Below, one piece after another: positions 26,401 to 36,300 of a DNA stretch of 64,000 nt. Under the pieces are notes generated by a model. It did not search any database. It saw only the letters and a program-made list of their open reading frames with translations, and was not told where the DNA came from. Source of the DNA: Ciona intestinalis. Taxonomy: Eukaryota; Chordata; Ascidiacea; Phlebobranchia; Cionidae. A program made the position numbers and the translations under genes. Each line of letters begins with the position of its first letter. Position 1 is the stretch's first letter. The stretch covers positions 5,633,050 to 5,697,049 of the forward strand of contig NC_020166.2 of the NCBI RefSeq assembly GCF_000224145.3, in the 5' to 3' direction.

Positions 26401-29400
26401 GCAGCGATCGCATTGTCTGTGATTGTCATGTTCGTATGAGTGGAGTTCAAACTTGGAACTGTCGTAACTGCGTTCGATGCAGAAGCGTCGACACATCTGT
26501 ATAACGTTTAGTAAGTTGCGTTTAGAACGTTATGACTGAAGTAGTACTGTTGGGTGGGGGGTAGATGGGATACCTTTGTACATAATATCTAAATAGCCCA
26601 ATTGTGTTTTAAACAATTAACGGTTTATGGGAGTCGTAAGCATACGGTTTTATAATTCTTCTTTGTTTACAACCTAATAGGAAGAATAAAAAAGAATGCA
26701 AAGGTGTCCTATCTTCCCCCACCCTACTATAAGTATACCGCTCACCCATTTTCTGTGAAAGTTAGACCATTCGTGCAGAAAACGTATCTACAGTGACCGT
26801 AGAATGGATCGTAGATCTCACTAACGTTGCATTCCTGTTTCGGTGGTATCGTCACAGTCGACATTCCATCGTCGTACACCATTTCAATAGAACCGTCCTC
26901 TTTAAATCGCATCAGCACTGCAAATGATGGTGGTGCCTGAATATAAAAATAAAGCAGAATGGGATACAAAGTTGCCGATCGTGTATTTAATGTATACATT
27001 AATCCAAACGGACAATCCAAACGTGTTTTGTAACATTTCCTTCGATTATAAAGAGAAGGCGCATATAACCAAATAATTTCAAACAAATCCTATAATATCA
27101 ATTACAATTGTGTACATTGTATACTACAGAGTATATATGGACAGCGTATATATGGGTATATTATAAAAATATAGGTTCTTACCCAACTGCTTGTTTTGTA
27201 GTTATTATTAAAAGCAGGAAGAAGTTTTTGGTTGGTGGAAGCGCTGTCGAGAGTCCAAAAAGCTTTGTCGTAATATTTTGTCCAGATCCACACCGGGCAA
27301 AACATGTTTCGTTCACTGTCTGGCGACGAAACAAATATAAGATATTATGGCACAAGCGAAACTTAACTGCTGTGACAAATATAGTAATATAGTAAGAGTT
27401 TCTCGAATAAAAAATGGCCAGAAATATATATAGTAGGGTGGGAGGAAGATGGGACACCTTTAGCACATGGTTTTCGAACATCCCGATGGTGTTTTAAACA
27501 ATTAACAACGGTTTATGGAAGTCGTGAAGATACGGTTTTATAATTCTTTAAATGTTCGTTGTTTACTACCAAATGTAACGAGAAAATAGAATGAAAAGGT
27601 GTCCCATCTTTCGCCGGTCTTATAAGCACGCACAAGTTTCTAACAGCATACTGTATTAAAACCGTATTAAACTGTCCCGAAAGATAACTAAGTGATTATA
27701 ATACTTTGCCACATCAACACCAACCTCTTGTATCTTTTACTTTCGGTTGAATAACAATGTGTTGCAGGTCGTTCAACGTATAACCGTGGCACATCGCACA
27801 TATTGGATTTTTAAATAAAACTTCATCGTCCGGATCGTTTTTGCCTGTCAATAAATATATATAGTAGGGTGGAAGAAGATAGGAAACCTTTTTATTTTAT
27901 TTTCTTGTCCCATTTGGTAGTAAACAAAGAACATTCTACGAAATACAAAACTGTATCCTCACGACTCCCATAGACCGTTGTTAATTGTTTAAAACACGAT
28001 CAGGATATTTGAATATTATGTGCTAAATGTGTTTTATCTTTTCCCACCATACTATATCTGTAAAATGTATTGATCATATCTGTAAATTATTTATTTATAT
28101 ATAAACAGCTTCATTTGCCTAAAACATATTTTGGAAAATTGCATCAAAGCTTACTTCGCGCAATAATAATTGACTGGTAGCTGGCACAAGCTTCGGATGC
28201 GCTTTTGCTAGTGTTTTTTGGACACGTTTGAATTAGCGATTTTTCGCAAGATCTTAGTGACCGTTTCCACTTGATTGTCTCGCGGACAATTTTCTCTCGA
28301 TTCCAAATCTGATTTCCATCTTTTCGGTTTTCCACTGAATCTTGCATCACTTCAGTGCTGCAGAAGTGTTTGAAGTAATACGATATCATGTCTGGGTCGC
28401 CAGAGAGAACCTGAAGTATTTTGCTGATGCTTGAAAATGTGTTTTTTACACCATATGGTGCGGTCATATGATAACAAAACACACCATCTACCTCGTCGGG
28501 TGCGCTGCGAACGCATTGAGCCTTCAGCGACCAAAAGCTAATATCCTCCACGTAATTGCACTGAGCACAGAAGGCGTTGCGGTAAGTCCAACCTGTTGAC
28601 CCTAAGACGGGGAGCTTGCTCGCGAAATTGGTGTTTGTTATCTGTTCAAACAGTAATTATCTGAAACCGCCGACGACAAACAGCATACGACCTTTGCTGC
28701 AAATTAAGTCATCTCACCTCCGTGCACTTATGTCGTGTGACGTCATCGGGCCAATTCGCATCACACTTCGTAATCATCCAGTAAGAACCTTTCGAAAAAT
28801 CGTCAACGACGACGCATTCGAATGCATTGTTGCTTGGTTTTGCATATTTGGTGCCTGTATGGTTTAAGAGTATAGTAGGTTGGGGAAAGAGGGACATTAT
28901 GAGATAAAAAAAAACTTAAATATATATACTGATATAATAACAAAATAATGTATATACATAAAATTTATTTAATATTTAGTTACAGGCACTTAGATAACTA
29001 TAGTGAGTAATTGGCTTCAGCCAAGTATAGAATATTAATTTTATAACATTACCAAACATCGCTCGAACAATACCATTTTACCTTCACACATTTACATGTA
29101 ACAGTAGTAGCAAATCTTATACAATGTCATTTCGTGTTGTTTATGTGTTTACCCAAAATTAACTAGTTTTTTGTCCAAAATTAACGGGGATTTTAAAGAA
29201 TCCAACTTCACCCCGTCTGCTTCCGAATCGCTAAATTTGCACCAGGTGTATTTTGAAATATATTTCTTTTGTTAACTAATGAAGCTAGGATATTACAAAT
29301 TCATGCTGGTATTACCAGAAAAAGAAAATTCGAATGTTTTTTTTTAGGGGTGAATGATTATACTAAACCAAAAATAAATCTCATTTTATCAATTTATTTT

Positions 29401-30100
29401 GACCACGAATTACTAAAAAGAAATGAAAAGGTCCGCTCAGGCCAGAAAACAATAAATTCGATCAAAGCCTGTACCAGAGATCTTATGTTCGTGCAGAAAC
29501 TTACTTTTTGGAGTTCCTTCCGCTGATGGTTGACCACTAGAATCTCCTCCAGGGCGCGGAACACATTCAGTTTGATAATCCCAACAGCAGTCCCTGTAAA
29601 AACACATTAATGTAATTAACAGAGAATTTTTTATTTCTGCCTTCGATTAGAACAACAACGATTAAATTTTAAAAAAAAACATAACGAAGCCATTGGAATT
29701 AACACCAGCAGGAAGTCAGTCGATATATAACAGTCTAAAATCATGCACTTGAAATTCGTATACGGTAACTTCCAAATATGTTCTACTTTTACAGTATTTT
29801 AAAAATTGGCAGTCATACTAAAAACGCATTGTTTTTGTTCGTTTTTGTGCTTGCTACTTACCCGAAAGTTTCGCAATCTTGATCACAGAGGCAATTTAAA
29901 TGACCCAACGTGACGTTGATCTGCTGGTTAAGAGCTATCTGTTTTTTCACACAACGTTTCTGACAGGAGTCATATGGACGACAAGGCTGCGTGATAGCCG
30001 GACTGACAGTTACTTCATCATTAGAACTGGCCAACACACACAGAAATAAAGCACAAAACAATAATATAACACCCTGCATCTTCAATTTACTAACTTTCAT
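20428..30100 (-). CDS. Somatomedin-B domain, Methuselah-like seven-transmembrane receptor (family B type)
   Basis: Seventeen exons with consistent phases: 29862-30100, 29505-29593, 28718-28854, 28155-28641, 27725-27844, 27183-27319, 26746-26936, 26258-26496, 25736-25830, 25359-25471, 24822-24939, 24349-24432, 22806-22986, 22266-22404, 21718-21923, 21117-21492, 20428-20923. Total 1148 aa. The signal peptide (MQGVILLFCALFLCVLA) is followed by a somatomedin-B-type cysteine block (PYDSCQKRC, CLCDQDC, DCCWDYQTEC). The ectodomain has repeated NPxCAxC/YRNAFCAQCN motifs. TM1 is near 22270-22320; the TM3 hallmark is FFWNNVMAYDVWLTF, TM4 YGWGMPGL, TM6 MGFTWALGFAAVV, TM7 LWYIFEISVPLQGVFI. No GPS autoproteolysis motif is evident, so Methuselah-like fits better than adhesion GPCR. 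About 50 Ser/Pro/Arg-rich residues precede TM6. Ligand unknown. Confidence 0.88.
22515..22714. mobile_element. ~200-bp MITE copy A (receptor intron)
   Basis: Starts TATAGTAGGGTGGGG.AAGATGGGACACCTTT and ends with the inverted ATCCCATCTTCCCCCATCCTAC. The interior includes TATCCTGATCGCGTTTTAA, ACAACG, ATGGGAGTCGTGA and ACGGTTTTATAATTC, shared by all copies. The flanking TA/TA pattern suggests a TA target site. Confidence 0.85.
23238..23448 (+). ncRNA. U3 snoRNA (copy 1)
   Basis: About 211 nt, close to the ~217 nt of human U3. The 5' domain has the U3 A'/A box signature, TTTTAGGGATCATTTCTATAGTG. The 3' domain has a C' box (GATGACGA), box B (CTCTGAGCATGAAG, human CCTGAGCGTGAAG), a degenerate box C (GATTGAGGATTG), a hairpin (CGATGCTCTCGTAGCATCG) and box D (CTGA at about 23436). 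The sequences flanking C' and D, GACAACTGC and GCAGTTGTC, form a perfect 9-bp terminal stem, as expected for the C'/D motif. The gene sits antisense within a receptor intron (22987-24348). U3 guides 18S rRNA processing in the nucleolus. Confidence 0.88.
23702..23910 (+). ncRNA. U3 snoRNA (copy 2, diverged)
   Basis: It has the same architecture as copy 1, 464 bp downstream: AAGATCATGCTTTTAGGGATC start, A box, C' box GATGATGA (closer to consensus than copy 1), box B TTGAGCATGAAG, TTGAGGATTG and box D CTGA. The terminal stem is AACTGC/GCAGTT, 6 bp versus 9 in copy 1, and the apical hairpin is less well paired. It could be a functional variant or an early pseudogene. Confidence 0.82.
24549..24728. 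mobile_element. ~200-bp MITE copy B, diverged, 3' end degraded
   Basis: Shares TATATAGTAGGTTGAGG...GGGACACTTTT and the interior TTTATGGGAGTCGTTAGGATA with copy A. The right inverted repeat is decayed. Confidence 0.7.
25104..25252. mobile_element. ~200-bp MITE copy C, truncated, reverse orientation
   Basis: Begins TATAGTGGGATGCTGGGGG and then shows CTTGTCCCATTTGGTAGTA, CCCATAGACTGTTGTTAATTG and ATCAGGATATTTAGATATT. These are the inner motifs of copy A in reverse complement. Confidence 0.7.
26010..26212. mobile_element. ~200-bp MITE copy D
   Basis: Begins ACAGTTGGGTGAGGGAGGATGGGACACCTTT and ends GTTCCATCTTACCCAATAACCCTACA, with the full set of interior family motifs. Confidence 0.8.
26542..26735. 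mobile_element. ~200-bp MITE copy E
   Basis: Begins ACTGTTGGGTGGGGGGTAGATGGGATACC and ends GTCCTATCTTCCCCCACCCTACTATA. It lies within 10 bp of the splice donor of the receptor exon at 26746-26936. Confidence 0.8.
27428..27625. mobile_element. ~200-bp MITE copy F
   Basis: Begins TATATAGTAGGGTGGGAGG and carries the shared interior (CATCCCGATGGTGTTTTAAA, TATGGAAGTCGTGA). The right end GTGTCCCATCTTTCGCCGG is diverged. Confidence 0.8.
27856..28060. mobile_element. ~200-bp MITE copy G, reverse orientation
   Basis: TATATAGTAGGGTGGAAGAAG at the left and TTTCCCACCATACTATA at the right, with the interior motifs in reverse complement relative to copies A and D. Confidence 0.8.
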
Positions 30101-30661
30101 TTTTGTAAACTACAAATTAACAAAAACAGTTACCAATCGTTTCAAGAAAACCTCTAAAGATTCCGAAAACGTTATGCCTTATGGAAAACGACGCGCTTTT
30201 CCAACCTATTATCAGCAATTATCGATGATATAGGGAGTTGATCGCCATTGTCTCACATGATGGTCTCTAGTTAATCATTTAGCAAACTCAAGATGTTGTG
30301 CGTATGGGAACGTTACAGATGGTGTAATGTTTGTGTCGCATTTATTGTAAAAAGAAAACAAAGTTTGCTAACGCTGCCTAAGAACATTAACCGACATGTA
30401 AACAGTAAACAGAAGAATATTAATATCCAAGGACAACTGTAAACATGCCAGCCTTAACGGCACATCGTTTACACCACGGCTACGACTTTATAGAAGTGTA
30501 TCTTGAGCGCTTGTTTAAAGTTTAGTTATGTTTGTTTTTTGACTCATGAAATAAAACCGACATAAGTTTCCGTCCGTTGATAAATCACTTTTATTTGGTA
30601 TTTTTGAATGACTCTTAATAAATGTAACATAATAGCCTTATATCTAAGAAGATGCGTTTTT

Positions 30662-30854
30662 ATAGGTGTGGGGAAGATTAGACACCTTTAGCACATAATA
30701 TACAAATATCCTGATCGTGTTCTAAAACAACGGTCTATTGGAGTCATAAGGATATATACGGTTTTATGATTCTTTGGATTTTCTTTGTTTACTACTTAAT
30801 TGGCTGGGCAAATAGAATGAAAAGGTGTCCCATCTTGCCTCACCGTACTATGTG
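30662..30854. mobile_element. ~200-bp MITE copy H (intergenic)
   Basis: Begins TAGGTGTGGGGAAGATTAGACACCTTT and ends GTGTCCCATCTTGCCTCACCGTACTA, with the shared interior ATATCCTGATCGTGTTCTAA. The only clear copy here outside the receptor introns. Confidence 0.8.
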
Positions 30855-31030
30855 TTGTAATGCAAATATGGCACAAGGTATATTCCTCATATCGTTTTTC
30901 AAAGAGAGCCGAACGAGTTCTTTATATCCATAGTTACACACGTGCTCGCAAGCGCTGAACGAAACTAACATGCACATGGAGCGTGTTTTCACAATCAGCG
31001 TTACGCCAGGATACAGAAGCGTAATATGTA

Positions 31031-31150
31031 AATAAAGAGTTCCTATATAACAAATCTATATAACGGAGACAGCTATAATGGAGTTCCTATATAACAAATG
31101 TAAGAGTTCCTATATAACAAATGTATATAACGGAGACAGCTAGAATGGCT
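31031..31150. repeat. Short tandem repeat, three partial units
   Basis: The unit GAGTTCCTATATAACAAAT is present three times; two units continue into TATATAACGGAGACAGCTA, giving a ~44-bp full unit interrupted by a short one. Confidence 0.75.
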
Positions 31151-33307
31151 GGCTAAATTAACTCTTATTCCCTTATTTGCTTTACTATAGCGGTTCCGTA
31201 AAGACCACAAGAAATAAGTTTCTTTCTTTATTGACGAAATTCATGTTGCAATAAAAACAAAAATAAAGAAATTAGTGCTTAGCGAATGGTGGTTTGTGTG
31301 TGTACCGTTCTACGCGTACTGGCAACTAGATATATATTTATGTATAAAAGGTTTACGAGGATAAAAGCATAATCACCATACGTGATAAAGCCACCAGCCA
31401 AGTGACTAAACTAAAATCACATTTTTTATCCTTTAACAATAATAAACAGATTATTAGACTTTCCTTGTGTAAGATAACTAATAAAACGAGGTGTTCGGAA
31501 ATTTTTGGAAGAGTATTGAATTAGATTACAGACAAAAATCGACTTTGAACACAATCTGTAATAAATAACAGTCACGACAAGCGTAATGGTTCAATAAAGA
31601 AGCTATAAAAAGTATAACGCCAGCCGGTGACACCTTTAAATACGAATTGTACAGTGCTGTGGTGTCATCCAGGGAGTTAAAATGTGATATTGTGTTCGGA
31701 AAATCACCAAGTGAAAGATGGCGGTTGCTATATTGAACAGAAATGGAAAACAAACTTCGCAATCGATTCTCTAGTACGAGGCAGCTGGTTCAGTTGGAAG
31801 ACGAGCTTCGTGTGCTTTGCATTTCTTGTTGAAGGCCTCACCGCGATGTACGAGCGCCATCGTGCGGTCGAGAATGAGGTAGTCAATGCCCGCGTGGTGG
31901 AAGAATAAGGAAACAGGAACCTAGAGAAAAAGTCGTTTGAAATAAATTTTGGATAACGAATTCTTAAGTACATTTTATGTATAAATTATAATTGCGGTTT
32001 AAAAGATACAGGTCGGGTGATTCATTTACAAAAAAAATATAAATTTAAATATATAAACCAGTTTATTTTTAAATAAAGAATAAACCAGTTAACTTAAAAC
32101 GTTAATGGTGGTCGTCAATTGAAGTAATGCTTGAAACGTTTGTCGTATTGGCGATAACGAGCGCTTTCAAGAGGGACCTTCGAATGAAAAGCATTTGCAC
32201 AAAGCTTGCCGCAAGCGCATGGGCATACCTGTCTCGATTATGACCGTATTTGGGGCGAACGTACGCCACCAGTCAAGCGCTGGCGCTTCGGTGAGCAACC
32301 TAATATCCGCCTTCGTCTGCCTAGTCTCGCTGTCAGCAACCTTTGTGACTTTCACACGGGGGTCGTTTAACCCGCGTTTTCTACATTGGAAGAAGTTCTC
32401 TCGTAGCATTTCGGAAGGAATTTTGGTTTTCCAAGCCACCGAGCACTCGCAACGCTAGCTGCATGCTAAGCTGATGTATAGGGTTGATAAACATCGAAGC
32501 GAGGAGGAATGCCACGAATGCTATCGACATTCAATACAACAACTTAATACCACCCGTCGTCACGCTTTACTAAAACTGCAGCACTTAATCTCGTACACGA
32601 TAAATATTATGAGCGGTCGACAATGGCATGGCAAAAATCCAAAACCGTTTCAAGGTCGGTGCTACCTTAGTCTAAGCAAATATCACAACTCATTAACGAG
32701 AGTTTAAAAGCCACGACGGGCGAGTAATGAGAGAATTTGCCGTTTTTAATAAACGAGCATCTTATTTATGGTCCAATGCACGATGAAAACACACCGGGCA
32801 AAGGTTTTGTTTCATACCATTTATCACGCATCTGCGCACACAAGTCAGTCTTTATAAAACACAACGGAACGTTATAAAATATTAGAGTTAACGCGACGTT
32901 GCCGTTTTAAAAATCGCCGTTTGTGTATATATTTTGTTATTACACCGCGCGTGGGTAAGTTTTTAACAATGATCAGGAAAACAAAGGCAGCCAAACCGCT
33001 CTGAATTGTGGCGAACTTTTTTGCAACACAATGCACGTCTAAAATGCGTTCCATATTATTTGCATCTACGATTGTTTACAGGAAACGGTTTTCAACTTCG
33101 TGTTAAATGTCGCGCATGCACTGATGCGGTTGATAGGCAGGGGTTACTCGGAACTAAAATACTTCGGATTCCGTGCAGGCCGTGACTTGCCCACGCAGTT
33201 TTAAGTCGACAATGCGATTCAACAATAGAGACCTCAGCGTCATCATGCGTGTTCACAATGAGGTGCGATATACTTTATGTACCAACCTTGTTTCATGCAG
33301 AGACGGG

Positions 33308-36300
33308 TTATACGTCAGATTCTTTGGGAACTCCGATGGGCATGGCAACGTTGGGGTAGGAATGTATACGGGGTGGTATTGGTGGGGGGGAGGACAGATA
33401 AGGCTGGGGTTGATGTCGAATGCGTGGTGATGAGGGGTGTGAGTAACCTTTGTGTCCATCGAGGTGTAACAAGGGTCCATACCCTCGCTGTACACGAGGG
33501 ATATTCCCAGTCATCTTCGGAGAGTGGGGTGAAGTTGGGGGCTCGTGGTGGGGAACTGACACGGGGAGTTGGGGTGATCTGGGTGAGGGGTTGGGGTTTG
33601 TGGAAACGGCAAACTTTTTGCAAGTCATCAGCCAACGCATGACTCGGGCATTTTTTTCTATAATGCTGACAGATGGAACTTGCGCTAATCCAGCGGTCAT
33701 TGGGTCAACTTCCATTGGGGAAGACTCGTCGGGGCTGTCTCTTACGTAGGCAGACGCACCTGTTATTGTCAATGATTAAACATTGTATTTCACAACTCTA
33801 TTTATATTGTATGTAGGCGAGGTCCTGCAGTGATGCATGCTATGGTGGTGGGCATCGAACTAAAGCCAGAATGGGCACATTGTCCCAGTTACACAGATAG
33901 TGGGTGATCTTACCAGCAAAGGAGAAGTCAGATTCACTGCTGACTTGAGCAGTTGTGAAGAGAGTGTCATTACATGTAGGAAGAGGGGACGATATCATTT
34001 CACCCATGCCCATTGTGGAGAAAAAACGATCCAGTTCAGACTGGAATAAACTGACATCCGATTTTGACCTAAAAGTAAAAGGGATTATAACTGTTTTACG
34101 ATTGAAATTAAATTTACAGGGGTTTGTTTTTACCTTTGCCGGTTTCTCTTTAGAGATGAGTTTCTGGAGGAACCTGGAGTTCGTTTTAAAGAAGAGTAAG
34201 GAGTAGAAGATGATGATCTGGAGCTTTGAGGCGTCATCCTAGCTGCCTGTTATCACATACAATGTTTATAATGTGACTAAAGAACTGGTAACTGCTAAAG
34301 AACTAAGCATAAATATTGTTTGTTTAAACAGAGTTTTCTCATTTTTTACCTGCTTGTGTGGTGACAGGGTTGGTGAGACGGGTGCATTTGTGTGACGTTT
34401 CGATTTACCCCTTGAGGATGCTGCTTGTTGCATGGGGTAAGGGTGGGTGGGTTTCATGGGGGAGGCATGCGGCATCATGGTGCGTTTAGATCTTCTTGGT
34501 TTTAAATCAGAAGCTGTAAGAGCTGTTTGGAAAAACATGGTTAAAAATTTTATTCGCTGTTGTTACTGCTAGGCAGTGGCAGGTAGTGAGGGGACAAGCA
34601 GGGGAATTGTCAGCTTTAATAAAAATATTCTCCCAAAAATAGAACAAACACGAAAAGCATTTTATTATTGAAATATGTGGAAGTAATAGTGATAAATTAA
34701 TTTTACCCCTAAGTTTACTAACTGTTCTACCGACAACAATTCCCACGAAATCTTAAAGTATAAAATATAAACAATTTATAATATACACCAGATGTTGGAA
34801 ATATGTTTAAATAATTTATTGGTGGAAATATGTTTGATTAATGTAAGATATAGAATGACAGGAACTTGGTTAACCTGTGAATGGCTTGTTGATGTCACCA
34901 GATGCTGAACTTGATGTGTTTTGTGACTTCATTGTGTTGAGTGCTTCCTCCCTCCCAGCTCTACTGAGTGAATTACTTCTGCAACCACATGATATGCTTA
35001 CGAATTTTACGATTACCACAAGTTAAATGTTAACTTTGTTATGAAGCGTTTAAACACAGTTGAGTAAGTTTCCAGGTTTCGTAATTTTCGTTTCTCAATA
35101 GTAATAGTGTTTGCTTACAGCCTGATACAGTCATTAAACAAATAGTAATAGACAAACGAATGTGTTACAGTCAAATTTTTGAACATGTTTCATTAAACAT
35201 AAATTGCCTACTGATTCAATAATTAGTTTACTTGAGTTTTACATGAAAATACTAACATGCTCAATTTAATTTCCGATTAATAACATGTCATAACTAAAAC
35301 AGTGACTAGTAAAGCAGTGGTTCCAATCTGTGAGATGCATCAGACTTGTATGTACAGACAGGATAGACAAGGAGACAGAAGTAAACTATTTTGTTGTTTA
35401 ACTTTGTAAATCAATCAAATCAAATTAAAAGCAAGTAAACTGTTGTTCTTTCTTATAATTTGCATTTAATAATAAGTTTGGCCACAGGTCTTAATGAGAT
35501 TGGCAGAAATAATCTTATCTTAATTTATTATGTTTAGCAACTTAACCCATATTATAAAGATAAAATGTGACATTCACCTCATTGAGTATTCAGGGGCAAC
35601 CTCTCTTCTTGACCGAGGAGCTAGCATCGGAGAGTTGGGAATTCCTCCTTGTACATCTGTAGTTGGAGCAAGATCGATACGGTTAAGTGGTTGAGAGGTG
35701 TTCTGGTTGTCATAGCGATGTGTCCACCGACGCAAATCACATTGCTTTTCCTCACTGCTTGAAGTTCCTGTGTTACTGTCGCTACGGTAACCAGATCGTC
35801 GACGACTTGAATTATCCGGTGATGATCCGGAAGAATAATGGCTCCTCTGTGTCTGGTGGAAGTACTTGTTATCTGGTCCTATGTCAACGTCATTAGGTCC
35901 AGTGTTTACAGGTTCAGCTACCGGAGTCTTTGATCGTGAGCTTTCAGGAGTTTTAGATCTGGCACCACTGTTTTTGCTCAGTTCATCAAATTCATGTTGC
36001 GCAGTACTGTGTAGGAGACTGTTGATGTTGCCTATTACTTCTTCAGTACCATCCTGACCGACAAGAGTCTTACAGTCCATGCTAGCATCAGGCGACATGC
36101 TGTTATATGCAGTGTCCATGTCATCATCACATTCTAATGGGGTGAAGATTTCTTCTAGAGCTTCAGCAATGCTTTTACGAACTCCTGGCCGATTGTGTAA
36201 AGACTCTAACAGAGGATAATATTCGTTTTTTAGTTTACAGGTCTCGCTCTCGTGTCTCGTCTTTTAAATCAATATGGGATATCATTGGTATCAATACATG

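Larger units (their letters stand above)
30101..33307. other. Spacer between receptor and FAM110-like gene
   Basis: 3.2 kb without a gene I can support; the receptor promoter should lie at its left end. Contents: a MITE copy (30662-30854), a small tandem repeat (31031-31150), and a higher-GC stretch at about 31700-32460 with overlapping short ORFs on both strands but no recognisable protein family. Confidence 0.5.

Noticed and set aside
33277..33749. Plus-strand ORFs of 99-121 codons
   Set aside because: Antisense shadows of the Pro/Ser-rich last exon of the FAM110-like gene, whose minus-strand frame carries the conserved C-terminal motif.
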